A stretch of DNA of 9,881 nucleotides from Methylococcaceae bacterium (GCA_947505055.1 CANNLO010000155.1:1-9881), one strand, 5' to 3'. Positions 1 through 6,931 are shown, numbered from the stretch's first letter. Made by a program: numbers and translations. Notes: a model not told the origin generated them from the sequence alone.

Positions 1-1451
1 AATTGCTTGGAACGGCCTCGATCTACCAGCTTATCAATCACGGGTTGACCTGTTTCCGTTTCAAGTTTCCCAGGTGCTTGGAATTCATCTAAAAAAAACA
101 TACCTCTGGGCGTACTGCTATCAGGTATCTTGGGACTATCCAATAGTGAAATGGAATACACCAATATGGCTCTGATAATGCCTGTGCTCATTTCACCCTC
201 AGTGTCATTAGGCTTAATAAATATGGTCTTTATTTTGTAATGACTATCGGTCATGAAGCGATATAGGCTAATTTTCTTCTGCGGTTTGTCGGCATCTACA
301 TACCAGAATCTTGCCAAATCACGCAGTCCACCCATAAATGACAACAGGTTAATCATTATTCCAGCAGTGGTGGCGTTCGACTGGACTTGGTTGGTTTCTA
401 CATTCAACTCCCCCACCAGTTTTAATGCTTCTGGGTAATAATTCTGCATCATATGGATGAGTTCTTCAGGACTGGATACTAATATATCGGCTATATCCTG
501 CCAGTTATAATTAGGCACACTTTTCACATCTTTAAAGTTGGCTCGCAAATACACTATCATGCCGACAAATATGGCACGTGCTGCATTGGACCACATCGGG
601 TCATTGCCTTTACTGGGGATAATGGCAGCGGCTAACTTCTTAATGAGTCCAATTGAATATAAGTCACGGGCAATGTCCCAGACATGACTCCTAGCATCGG
701 TAGGGTCTAAAATCGCACAGGTGCCATCTTTCTTGTAATAGGCTTTGGTGAATTCATATTTAGGGTCTAACACCACCACCTTTAATTTCTTATCAATCGC
801 ACTCTTGATGGCACTGGCCATGTATTGTGATTTACCTGTGCCTGACGCGCCAAATATCAAATGGTGACTGAACACCCGTTTCATGGATAAATCGACGTTG
901 TCTGAAATTCTGGTGAAGGCACCGTGTTTCTTCAGCTCATTCTTGAAGTGTGCCAATAATTTTGTTTCAGCTACTTTAAACTCATGCACCTGCAAGCCTT
1001 GCATGTGAACTTCAACTTGTTGCTGGATGGGATTTTGCCAGACCAGTTGCAAACCTTTAATAAAGCCAATAGCACCAGCCAACAACCCAAACCAAAACCT
1101 TGTAGTAATGGTGTAATCCAATTGGTAGTGCTGCAAGGTTTCTAAATAACGGTAGTAGACCCATGCCTCATGCTCAAAGCGTGTTGGAAAAATATTATTG
1201 ATTAAACCCTTAGACCAATACCCTAAATGGGTAAGGTATGACTGATTCACATATTCCGTGGCAGGTGGTCTGGGGAGTATGGGTAAATTGATTAACCATG
1301 ACAAACTCGTAGCAGCAACAAAGCCTATCAAGCCTAAGCCAATGGAGGCTACTGCGAAATCTTCATGGTAAATAATACGTTTATTGCCGTCATGCAGTAA
1401 TTGCACTGAGAACCGTGAGCGCCATAACAGTTGGGTAGTTGAGGTTGCCAT
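1..1451 (-). CDS. traD: Type IV coupling protein (VirD4/TraD/TrwB family), 3' end cut by window
   Basis: This is the ATPase that links the relaxase-DNA complex to the type IV secretion channel in conjugation; it acts at the inner membrane. 483 codons are visible, reading from the ATG at 1451 to the window edge without a stop. Two N-terminal hydrophobic segments lie at about residues 33-55 and 118-134, as expected for TrwB/TraD-type membrane anchoring. A Walker A motif, GASGTGKS, is at residues 201-208, and a Walker B motif, MFFLDEF, is near residue 452. The ATG shares its A with the stop codon of the upstream small gene (TAATG), which suggests translational coupling. The C-terminal part of the motor domain lies outside the window. 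The family call is firm; the symbol is by analogy only, since trwB or virD4 would fit equally well. Confidence 0.9.
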   Translation of the reverse strand, partial: MATSTTQLLWRSRFSVQLLHDGNKRIIYHEDFAVASIGLGLIGFVAATSLSWLINLPILPRPPATEYVNQSYLTHLGYWSKGLINNIFPTRFEHEAWVYYRYLETLQHYQLDYTITTRFWFGLLAGAIGFIKGLQLVWQNPIQQQVEVHMQGLQVHEFKVAETKLLAHFKNELKKHGAFTRISDNVDLSMKRVFSHHLIFGASGTGKSQYMASAIKSAIDKKLKVVVLDPKYEFTKAYYKKDGTCAILDPTDARSHVWDIARDLYSIGLIKKLAAAIIPSKGNDPMWSNAARAIFVGMIVYLRANFKDVKSVPNYNWQDIADILVSSPEELIHMMQNYYPEALKLVGELNVETNQVQSNATTAGIMINLLSFMGGLRDLARFWYVDADKPQKKISLYRFMTDSHYKIKTIFIKPNDTEGEMSTGIIRAILVYSISLLDSPKIPDSSTPRGMFFLDEFQAPGKLETETGQPVIDKLVDRGRSKQ

Positions 1452-1699
1452 TATGAAAACCACTTACCTAATATTTGACTTAATATCTCGCCTACGATGA
1501 CGGTGATACTACATGCCAAAATAAATGGCATTAAACATTTCAGACGGTAACGCGTGGTGGATAGAAAACGTTTAACTCTCACCACAAACATATTGAAGCT
1601 TCGGTAATCCCGATAACCTTCCATGGTGGCGAAGGCTGGGTCGTCTTCATATTTCTGCAGGACTTGTTGAAATTCTGCTTCGGTGTTTAATTTACGCAT
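1451..1699 (-). CDS. Small single-pass membrane protein of the transfer operon
   Basis: I do not recognise the family. The 82-residue product has a charged N-terminal half and one clear hydrophobic segment at about residues 55-77 near the C-terminus. It overlaps the coupling-protein gene by one nucleotide (TAATG), so it is probably co-translated with it and may be an accessory of the coupling protein or secretion channel; that role is inferred from position only. A longer reading from a GTG at 1732 is possible, but that codon overlaps the -10 hexamer of the best promoter (1731-1736). The ATG at 1699 has a GGAG Shine-Dalgarno at 1711-1714 with 11 nt spacing, so I chose the ATG. Confidence 0.7.
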   Translation of the reverse strand: MRKLNTEAEFQQVLQKYEDDPAFATMEGYRDYRSFNMFVVRVKRFLSTTRYRLKCLMPFILACSITVIVGEILSQILGKWFS

Positions 1700-1730
1700 G
1701 ACGTTCAATTCTCCATAGTGGGTTAAGTTC

Positions 1731-1758
1731 ACTATAAAAAATCAAAATCGTTTGTAAA
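1731..1758 (-). promoter_or_regulatory. Sigma70-like promoter of the small-membrane-protein/coupling-protein operon
   Basis: On the minus strand TTTACA (1758-1753) and TATAGT (1736-1731) are separated by 16 nt, each one mismatch from consensus. The predicted start, near 1724, leaves a short leader containing the GGAG at 1714-1711 before the ATG at 1699. Confidence 0.55.
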
Positions 1759-1779
1759 TGGCTGGGTGAAAATAAAGCT

Positions 1780-1811
1780 GGTGATGCATTACAATTGTTG
1801 CACAACTCACC
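1780..1811. promoter_or_regulatory. Nested inverted repeat upstream of the transfer promoter
   Basis: GTTG-CA-CAAC (1797-1806) is a 10-bp palindrome, bracketed by GGTGA (1780-1784) and TCACC (1807-1811). It lies about 20-55 bp upstream of the -35 hexamer at 1758-1753, where a regulator could bind. No regulator gene is visible, so its function is unknown. Apart from the promoter and this element, the 1733-1889 gap shows no gene. Confidence 0.3.
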
Positions 1812-1889
1812 TCTAGCGAAAGTTATTAAGTTAGCTATTCGTCTGAGGCGAAAAGACCGCTTTAGTTACAATAGTACACAATACTAGCT

Positions 1890-3005
1890 TTATAAACGGC
1901 GGTCGATGACCATGGCCGTTTTTTTACCTTCATGAACTTTAACACCTAGACCCCATGTGTATATAAAATCACTATTTTTCTCATACTGATAAACAATTAC
2001 CTCTGGCATGTTGCGCGGATCAAGCACGCTTCCCAAGCGCATTATGAGTGCTGATGAACATGCTAGGAGAAAATGTATCCGCTTAACACCTTGACCCTTT
2101 AATTGAACCATTAACAACTTAAATTCATTGCAAATTTCATTACAACTTTGTTCGTCAACAATACGCTGAAAGATTTTGTCTGATGGCTCCCACTCCACGA
2201 CAGAGAGGTTTGGGAATGCAGTTGAAATGTCGCCATCTGAAATCGGGTAAGTAATGCCTGATTTCAACACAACTTCGTCAGAAGTTACGTTTGTAGTTTG
2301 AGGCAAACCCCATGAGTGTGTAGGTTCACCATCGCTACTCCAAGCCCATCGGCTTTTATTTCGATCCCATTCCGCCCAATGAATTTTCCGCTCATCCTCT
2401 AATATGTTGCCTAATAGAAATAAAAATGGAACAGGCGCCAAACCACCTGCGCATATACTTATATCAGCTAAATCCATACCTCCAGTATGTTGATTTAATG
2501 TGCTCTCGATATTAACAATGTCGTTAGCAACGTCTTGTAGGTTATTCCCACCAACTAGTGCATCTCGTTTTCTGATAACAACAGGAATGGGCTTGCCGAT
2601 AACTTCCTTAGGTAGTGATGTATTTAAAGGTGTTGTTATTGCATTACTATATGCATCTATCTGTACGACCAATACAACTTTTCGGTTATTTTCACTTTCA
2701 GTCTGCTTTTGCAGCTTATGTTCTACACGAAGTGTCCATGCTGAACCAATTAATATTAGAGTTATACCAAAATACAAAAGGATTGTTGGAGTTTCCGCAG
2801 AACTTATTGAGCCATTAAAATCTAGCCATGAAGTTTGAATATTCAGCCAACCAACAAAATTAATACCTACACAAAACGTTAATAAAAGAAGTCCTGCTGA
2901 AATCAATTGAGGCCCAGCTCCTTTTACATAACGAGCTTTTATGTAAAAACGAACAAGGTCAATAATTTCATTTTTTATAGTGCTAACAGTTTTATTGCCA
3001 TTCAT
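1890..3005 (-). CDS. cap14: CBASS effector with two TM helices and a SAVED domain (Cap14-like)
   Basis: This is the predicted death effector of the CBASS operon. Two hydrophobic segments lie at about residues 33-54 and 72-92. A C-terminal SAVED sensor domain follows from about residue 108 to 371, recognised by the stretch around ISICAGGLAPVPFLFLLG and the late segment HFLLACSSALIMRLG. SAVED domains bind cyclic oligonucleotides, often trinucleotides. The TM-SAVED architecture is that of Cap14, for which membrane disruption has been proposed. The ATG overlaps the cap3 stop by 4 nt (ATGA), making it the last gene of the operon. The 371-residue length fits a two-TM anchor plus one SAVED domain. 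The domain assignment is good; the second-messenger identity is not readable from sequence. Confidence 0.85.
   Translation of the reverse strand: MNGNKTVSTIKNEIIDLVRFYIKARYVKGAGPQLISAGLLLLTFCVGINFVGWLNIQTSWLDFNGSISSAETPTILLYFGITLILIGSAWTLRVEHKLQKQTESENNRKVVLVVQIDAYSNAITTPLNTSLPKEVIGKPIPVVIRKRDALVGGNNLQDVANDIVNIESTLNQHTGGMDLADISICAGGLAPVPFLFLLGNILEDERKIHWAEWDRNKSRWAWSSDGEPTHSWGLPQTTNVTSDEVVLKSGITYPISDGDISTAFPNLSVVEWEPSDKIFQRIVDEQSCNEICNEFKLLMVQLKGQGVKRIHFLLACSSALIMRLGSVLDPRNMPEVIVYQYEKNSDFIYTWGLGVKVHEGKKTAMVIDRRL
1894..1925 (+). terminator. Hairpin with T7 tract, oriented as a plus-strand intrinsic terminator
   Basis: AAACGGC (1894-1900) pairs with GCCGTTT (1915-1921). An inner GGTC-GAT-GACC hairpin sits between them, and T7 spans 1919-1925. 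It lies within the last codons of the minus-strand effector gene. On the minus strand the hairpin is followed only by a weak TTTAT, so it may serve the CBASS operon poorly or act in both directions. No plus-strand gene ends here. Confidence 0.45.
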
Positions 3006-3499
3006 ATTTTTATCATTCCTAATGAGTGAACTCTTCCGTCACGCTGACCAAGCCAACAACCTATGTATTCAGTGCCAACAATAATATAAACAAGACCTGG
3101 GCCACTGTATGTAGCACAACGAAGCATGTTTTCTAGGTCGGCCCAATCAGTTCCAGATGGATGTGGCTTTGGTTCAGGATGGCTGTGCCATAAACCTATC
3201 AAGGTTCCACGCCCATCGGTTTTACTATGCCAAGCATCTGCCTTCACCTGATGTCCTTCACCTCTGTAAAAGCTGTGCCGCCTGCGCTTATCACCCCAAC
3301 ATGGTGTGGTAAATAATTCAGCTAACAAACCTTCAGTCTCTATGTCAGTGAAGCCGAGTATAAGCCCTCCTGCTTCACGAGATAATATGCTTATTTGGCG
3401 CCAGTTAGACAGTAATTTGATTAATGAAGTGCTTAGGCTGCCACGTATTTCATTGGAAATCTTCCATGCCCAATTACCATTACTTAACTGTTGCAACAT
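3002..3499 (-). CDS. cap3: CBASS Cap3, JAB/JAMM-family isopeptidase
   Basis: Cap3 is the metal-dependent protease that removes CD-NTase from the targets to which Cap2 attached it. The JAMM signature is complete: a glutamate in REAGGLILG (about E42) and H-S-H-P followed by S and D in the run WHSHPEPKPHPSGTDWAD (about H105, H107, S115, D118), which together form the zinc site. The product is 165 residues, typical for the family. I chose the ATG at 3499, with GGTGA six bases upstream; a TTG at 3505 would add two residues. The gene overlaps the end of cap2 by about 16 nt and its stop overlaps the effector start by 4 nt. Confidence rests on the motif together with the neighbours. Confidence 0.92.
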   Translation of the reverse strand: MLQQLSNGNWAWKISNEIRGSLSTSLIKLLSNWRQISILSREAGGLILGFTDIETEGLLAELFTTPCWGDKRRRHSFYRGEGHQVKADAWHSKTDGRGTLIGLWHSHPEPKPHPSGTDWADLENMLRCATYSGPGLVYIIVGTEYIGCWLGQRDGRVHSLGMIKI

Positions 3500-5094
3500 T
3501 GGCAATCACCACGAATATATTTCTCTCTAGAAACAAAAGAATGAGCACGGCCATTACGTAAAGCGTACCAGAATTCACTCGGTCGCAAATTTACCGCTTT
3601 AGCATCATCATCGGATCCTGCCCATCGGTGATAACCAACATCAGTATTAGGTAAAGATAGATCGGTGGCTAAAAGTGCAGTGCGAGTTGCTGAAACTGCC
3701 GAATATGGTGTGAAGGCACCACAACCGCTTATTTCTTGGAGTGGGGACTGTCCCGGCGCAAGCATAATAGTGCGTAATGTTTCTGTGGAGGTTGTGCTAT
3801 CTATTTCGCATAAGCACTCAAGGCAACCTTTTTCACTTGGTTGCATAGAGATGGCATGACCACCAAGATTAGAAGCCTCTACAAATGTACATACTAATTT
3901 GCATGTCCAACCTTCACGCCATGCGCGACGAAGCAATAGTCGTTCTCCTGCAATATCGCCTGTAGCCAGAACAATAACATCAAAATTATTTGGTTGAGTA
4001 TGTTCTAACCATTCTTGCAGTGTGCTTTGGTGTGGAGTTATTTCAACTCCTGGCATTCGATTACGTAGATGTACTGCCAAACCTTCTGCTTTGTTTTGAC
4101 CAATGAAATTACGAGATAAAACATGCCTACCTAAATTGTTCGCACTCATTTTGTCTGAATCCACAAGAGTTAAATGCCTAACACCTGTTTGGACGAGAAA
4201 CTCTGCAACACGCGAACCTACAGCCCCAACACCAACAATTGCAATTTTACGATCCAGACTTTGTTGCCCAACTCTGCGAGTTAGGTACTCATGGTATGCA
4301 GGCTCAAGCCTGTAAATATGAAACTGCTGTCCTCTTTCAACATTACCCCAGTAAAGCAAAATATGAGCTCCACCAAAGCGATTACTTATTCGCAAAATAA
4401 CACCACATCCTCTTTTGTTGTCTAAACGACATTGAGACTTGCTTGCTAGGTTTTGACGAAGTTGTTGCCACCAATCATGATTTGGTTTATTTATCAGTGG
4501 GGGTAGCTCTTCAATATCCACATCAAGAATAAAAAGTGAATGCCGCCGAGCTTTGTTATTTGCTTCAGGGCTATTGATACGGTCTATTTTCCATTGATTT
4601 TTGTCTTTTGAAAATACATCTGCATGAACACGTTGGTTGCTACCTAGCGGTGCATCTAGAGTAAGAGCAGGTATTCCAACATTACGAGCATAGGCTTCCA
4701 ACTCATCAGCAAAGGCACGCAAGCGCTGAGAGTTTGTGATTGCATGGTTTTCGTTCAATATTTCCATGCTTTTGCTAATAATTGCTTGTATTATCCCCTC
4801 ATAGTCTTCTGCATCGTAGTTCAGACCCTGCCTATCAAAGGCACAAATAGAACCATCTCCGCCAGTGTGAGGCCACCCCCAAACAGGTTCATCAGTTGCC
4901 CAGTGAAGGTATGGTAATGGAGTAAGAGTCCAGTTACATATAGGAAGATAAAATTGCCAAATTTGATTATTGCGCGTTAACTTAAAGTGCCATTGAACTT
5001 TATTTCCGATTTCATTGAAAGTGAGATCAGCGGCTCCTTCTTTAATAAGAGCCGCTTCAACAGCCACCTTGAAAACTGACTGTTCTGGTGTCAT
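3484..5094 (-). CDS. cap2: CBASS Cap2, E2-E1 ubiquitin-ligase-like conjugation enzyme
   Basis: Cap2 adenylates the C-terminus of the CD-NTase and transfers it through E1 and E2 cysteines to a target, which primes second-messenger synthesis. The 536-residue product has an N-terminal E2-like domain with the likely catalytic C84 in DGSICAF. A ThiF/E1 adenylation domain begins near residue 283 with the nucleotide loop GVGAVG (288-293), LVDSD (310-314) and NLGRH (320-324). The best candidate for the E1 cysteine is C458 in SGCGAFTPY. Cysteines 424 and 427 (CLEC) plus the C-terminal CQCC (531-534) look like a zinc site. The ATG shares one nucleotide with the CD-NTase stop (TAATG). Which cysteine is catalytic is inferred from the family, not proven. 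Confidence 0.93.
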   Translation of the reverse strand: MTPEQSVFKVAVEAALIKEGAADLTFNEIGNKVQWHFKLTRNNQIWQFYLPICNWTLTPLPYLHWATDEPVWGWPHTGGDGSICAFDRQGLNYDAEDYEGIIQAIISKSMEILNENHAITNSQRLRAFADELEAYARNVGIPALTLDAPLGSNQRVHADVFSKDKNQWKIDRINSPEANNKARRHSLFILDVDIEELPPLINKPNHDWWQQLRQNLASKSQCRLDNKRGCGVILRISNRFGGAHILLYWGNVERGQQFHIYRLEPAYHEYLTRRVGQQSLDRKIAIVGVGAVGSRVAEFLVQTGVRHLTLVDSDKMSANNLGRHVLSRNFIGQNKAEGLAVHLRNRMPGVEITPHQSTLQEWLEHTQPNNFDVIVLATGDIAGERLLLRRAWREGWTCKLVCTFVEASNLGGHAISMQPSEKGCLECLCEIDSTTSTETLRTIMLAPGQSPLQEISGCGAFTPYSAVSATRTALLATDLSLPNTDVGYHRWAGSDDDAKAVNLRPSEFWYALRNGRAHSFVSREKYIRGDCQCCNS

Positions 5095-6080
5095 TAAGCA
5101 GAAAGGCCGGTAACTGAAATTGAGCCCTTATTTTTTTTGGTGGTGTCATCTTTTGGCGGGATAGGAAAGTCACCCCCAAACTGCCCATTCAACAGCTTAC
5201 AGGCCTCGTGTGTATCAGCCTCTAGTTCAGCATCATTTAAAACGTCACGTAACTTAGTTAGTTTTGTCTTAAAATCTTCCATTTGGACATCTGTAACAAA
5301 TTGCATCAAGTCACATTGGGTTTGAACAGGAAGCCAAATTTCTAACCGATTACCCACCCATCGGTTCAATGTTCTATCTATTAAATTGCGAAGAGCAATC
5401 AAATCCAGAGCCTTACCATCCACGCCATCATAAACAGCTTGGAATTGCTGCATAGCCTCAATAGTCAGAGCAATACTAGGAATGTTTTTATGTCCAATTT
5501 TTAAATCACGCCAACGCTTTAAATAACGCACCAAACGTCTCCACTGATCCCGATCTGTACCGTTAAAAGCGTCAATGATGGTCTTGTTGAGTTTTTTTGC
5601 CTCGGATATTTCCCAGTAACGGTATTGATTGTTAGCAGGGTCGGTTTCACGCCCTCGCGCAAGTTGTGTTGCGCCTAAACTATCGGTGCAATAAATTGCT
5701 AAGTCTATATGAAGCTCGCGTTCGCCGTCTTTCATATACTCTACTGTGACACAGGGCTTGCGAATTAGCACCGTTCGATTGTTATGATTAAGAGCGTTTT
5801 TAACAAAGCGTTTGAGTGCCACGGGGTCAGGATAGTCGTTCGGCGTACAGTCAAAGATTATACCAATATCCATATCAGGATCGCCTAACAACGGGTTCAC
5901 ACCAGTACTAAGCTCATAACTGCCCTGATGAAAATAGGTGTAAGCAGGTGCGGCTAAATCTATCTTATCTTTCAGATTTTGTAGCAACGTATCGCGTTTC
6001 TCACGTAATAAATCGTTGCTATCTACATCTAGCAAAATTTTATTATGGAAAGAAATGAAATGGGATTGTGCATCAGACAT
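5094..6080 (-). CDS. CBASS CD-NTase (cGAS/DncV-like nucleotidyltransferase)
   Basis: This cytoplasmic enzyme makes a cyclic oligonucleotide alarm signal from NTPs. The nucleotidyltransferase core is clear: GSY at residues 53-55, followed by the acidic pair in DPDMDIG (D69 and D71) and a third acidic residue in ELHIDLA (D126). The remaining alpha-helical part runs to about residue 300. The C-terminal tail is lysine-rich and probably flexible, ending in TGLSA; a small C-terminal residue (Ala or Gly) suits Cap2-mediated conjugation. I chose the ATG at 6080, which gives 328 residues; a TTG at 6113 would add 11 hydrophobic residues and has no support. It is the first gene of the operon. The CD-NTase clade is not assigned: a SAVED effector suggests a trinucleotide product, but that is inference. 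Confidence 0.92.
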   Translation of the reverse strand: MSDAQSHFISFHNKILLDVDSNDLLREKRDTLLQNLKDKIDLAAPAYTYFHQGSYELSTGVNPLLGDPDMDIGIIFDCTPNDYPDPVALKRFVKNALNHNNRTVLIRKPCVTVEYMKDGERELHIDLAIYCTDSLGATQLARGRETDPANNQYRYWEISEAKKLNKTIIDAFNGTDRDQWRRLVRYLKRWRDLKIGHKNIPSIALTIEAMQQFQAVYDGVDGKALDLIALRNLIDRTLNRWVGNRLEIWLPVQTQCDLMQFVTDVQMEDFKTKLTKLRDVLNDAELEADTHEACKLLNGQFGGDFPIPPKDDTTKKNKGSISVTGLSA

Positions 6081-6116
6081 AAGGATTATTCCGTTCCATA
6101 TTAAAAATAACAACTC

Positions 6117-6146
6117 TTTATGTGGGGCTATTTTTCAGAAATTCAA
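6117..6146 (-). promoter_or_regulatory. Candidate promoter of the CBASS operon
   Basis: On the minus strand TTGAAT (6146-6141) and CATAAA (6122-6117) are 18 nt apart, a moderate sigma70 match about 40 nt upstream of the CD-NTase ATG. An inverted repeat, GGTTCG (6152-6157) with CGAACC (6182-6187), lies just upstream. Together with repeat R1 these account for most of what I can see in the 6081-6586 non-coding stretch. Confidence 0.3.
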
Positions 6147-6198
6147 GGGTTGGTTCGTACATTGTATTACACATAGCCCTTCGAACCGATTCACCAAC

Positions 6199-6469
6199 TC
6201 TGGTCAATCGTTCTACGCAACCCTACGGGTAAAATTTTAGTGCGTAGGGTCGTTAACCCCAACAACCATAAGCCTTTTCATTAAGGTTCTACGGTTCTAC
6301 TCAATATTATTAAATATATATAAAGGTAGGTATAAGTAACCGTTACTCGCTAATAGTACTATTTAGAATAAGTTTTGGTTTTCTGCGTAGAACCATAAAA
6401 CACCTCTGGAAGGCTGATAAACATTGACTTTGATGGTTCTACGGTGTTTTTCGTGGTGCGTAGAACCTT
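6199..6469. repeat. R1: first copy of a 271-bp direct repeat with an inverted-site array
   Basis: R1 aligns with R2 at a constant offset of 756 bp, with no indel and about 21 mismatches by hand count (about 92% identity). It holds GTTCTACGCA (6210-6219), ACCCTACG (6220-6227) facing CGTAGGGT (6243-6250), tandem GGTTCTAC x2 (6285-6300), an AT-rich core (6301-6325), the dyads AGTAAC-C-GTTACT (6335-6347) and AATAGTACTATT (6352-6363), TGCGTAGAACC (6384-6394), and GGTTCTACG (6435-6443) facing TGCGTAGAACC (6457-6467). The outermost sites form 10-bp terminal inverted repeats (GTTCTACGCA). It contains no ORF. It could be an iteron-type replication or partition region, a regulator-binding array, or a MITE-like element. 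Confidence 0.9.
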
Positions 6470-6536
6470 AACATTGGATAGGTAAAAATATTCTTCGCAG
6501 GCCTACAAAGTTAGGTAACATATCCCCCCAACAAAG

Positions 6537-6556
6537 GCTTTAATAAACGTTAAAGC
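6537..6556. promoter_or_regulatory. Inverted repeat upstream of the small plus-strand gene
   Basis: GCTTTAA-TAAACG-TTAAAGC is a perfect 7-bp inverted repeat with a 6-bp spacer, about 30 bp before the start codon. It overlaps a weak promoter candidate (CTTTAA 6538-6543, 17 nt, TATGAA 6561-6566) and may be an operator. Confidence 0.4.
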
Positions 6557-6575
6557 TGAGTATGAAAAATTTAAC

Positions 6576-6580
6576 GGGAG
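6576..6580 (+). promoter_or_regulatory. Strong ribosome binding site that fixes the start at 6587
   Basis: GGGAG lies six nucleotides before the ATG at 6587. This is the clearest Shine-Dalgarno in the window and a main reason to accept the plus-strand gene over the overlapping minus-strand frame. Confidence 0.75.
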
Positions 6581-6586
6581 CGCCGC

Positions 6587-6907
6587 ATGAGAAAGTCTAT
6601 CGAGGATACGATCAATTGGATTTATTCCGCTGAATGCGGTAACGGCATATTTATGATAGCCCACGAAATAGGCAACACAAAAAATATGGTGTTTTTCTTC
6701 ATAGACAAGCACGGGATTGCAACCATATTCCGCTCTATGGAACAATATATGCTCTATGTAATGGGCAAAGACTGCGAGCTAATTTACGTAAGTGAAAGCG
6801 AATATCCAGAAGAATCTAGAGATGAAGGTGTCGACTTTACTGATGCGTGGTTATACGAGCACATTTATAAAATAGACGAGACCTTCTCAAATGTTGGCAA
6901 GTCCTGA
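6587..6907 (+). CDS. Small cytoplasmic protein of unknown function between the two repeats
   Basis: I do not recognise this 106-residue protein. It is acidic, particularly in its last third (ESEYPEESRDEG). It has no signal peptide and no convincing membrane segment; NMVFFFID is short and more likely a buried beta strand. The alternation of hydrophobic strand-like segments in residues 20-70 suggests a small alpha-beta fold. It is the only plus-strand gene, lies alone between R1 and R2, and has its own inverted repeat and strong RBS. It is convergent with the SecB-like gene. Cargo between repeats beside a defence operon could be a small defence, antitoxin or anti-defence protein, but nothing in the sequence shows which. 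Its stop codon abuts the short repeat J1. Confidence 0.75.
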   Translation: MRKSIEDTINWIYSAECGNGIFMIAHEIGNTKNMVFFFIDKHGIATIFRSMEQYMLYVMGKDCELIYVSESEYPEESRDEGVDFTDAWLYEHIYKIDETFSNVGKS

Positions 6908-6912
6908 TTCAT

Positions 6913-6931
6913 CACCTAATCAAAACCCCAG
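6913..6931. repeat. J1: displaced copy of the traI 3' end
   Basis: CACCTAATCAAAACCCCAG matches the last codons and stop of the relaxase gene at 7879-7897 at 18 of 19 positions, in the same orientation. Similarity continues leftward (TGATTCA against TTATTCA) if a 3-nt TCA gap is allowed. Here it codes for nothing and sits directly after the small gene, as a duplicated target or attachment site would. Confidence 0.6.

Noticed and set aside
253..438. 61-residue plus-strand frame
   Set aside because: It is antisense to the coupling-protein frame, which is continuous from 1451 to the window edge with Walker A and B motifs.
1740..1749. AATCAAAATC near the transfer promoter as a far-left copy of J
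   Set aside because: A 10-nt AT-rich match lying inside a promoter spacer is too short to support an insertion boundary.
2500..2838. Plus-strand open frames within the effector gene
   Set aside because: They are antisense to a well-supported SAVED effector and have no RBS or recognisable product. The same applies to other plus-strand frames at 3306-3530, 3665-3859, 4103-4315, 5137-5325, 8475-8681 and 9136-9714.
6145..6200. Possible degenerate tRNA fragment (GGTTCGA-like T-arm on the minus strand)
   Set aside because: Only the T-arm-like GGTTCGA is present; no acceptor, anticodon or D stem can be built around it. It is better described as an inverted repeat near the CBASS promoter.
6189..6200. 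Third copy of the J repeat before R1 (ATTCACC)
   Set aside because: Only seven bases match exactly and the distance to the repeat differs from that at J1 (about 7 against 42 bp), so chance is likely.
6199..6469. oriT of the MobF system
   Set aside because: The TGCGTA string recalls the R388 nic region, but the rest of the known nic consensus is absent and the sequence is duplicated; there is not enough to call it.
6503..6745. 80-residue minus-strand frame overlapping the small plus-strand gene
   Set aside because: The plus-strand frame is longer, has a strong GGGAG RBS and a plausible protein composition; the minus frame has neither.
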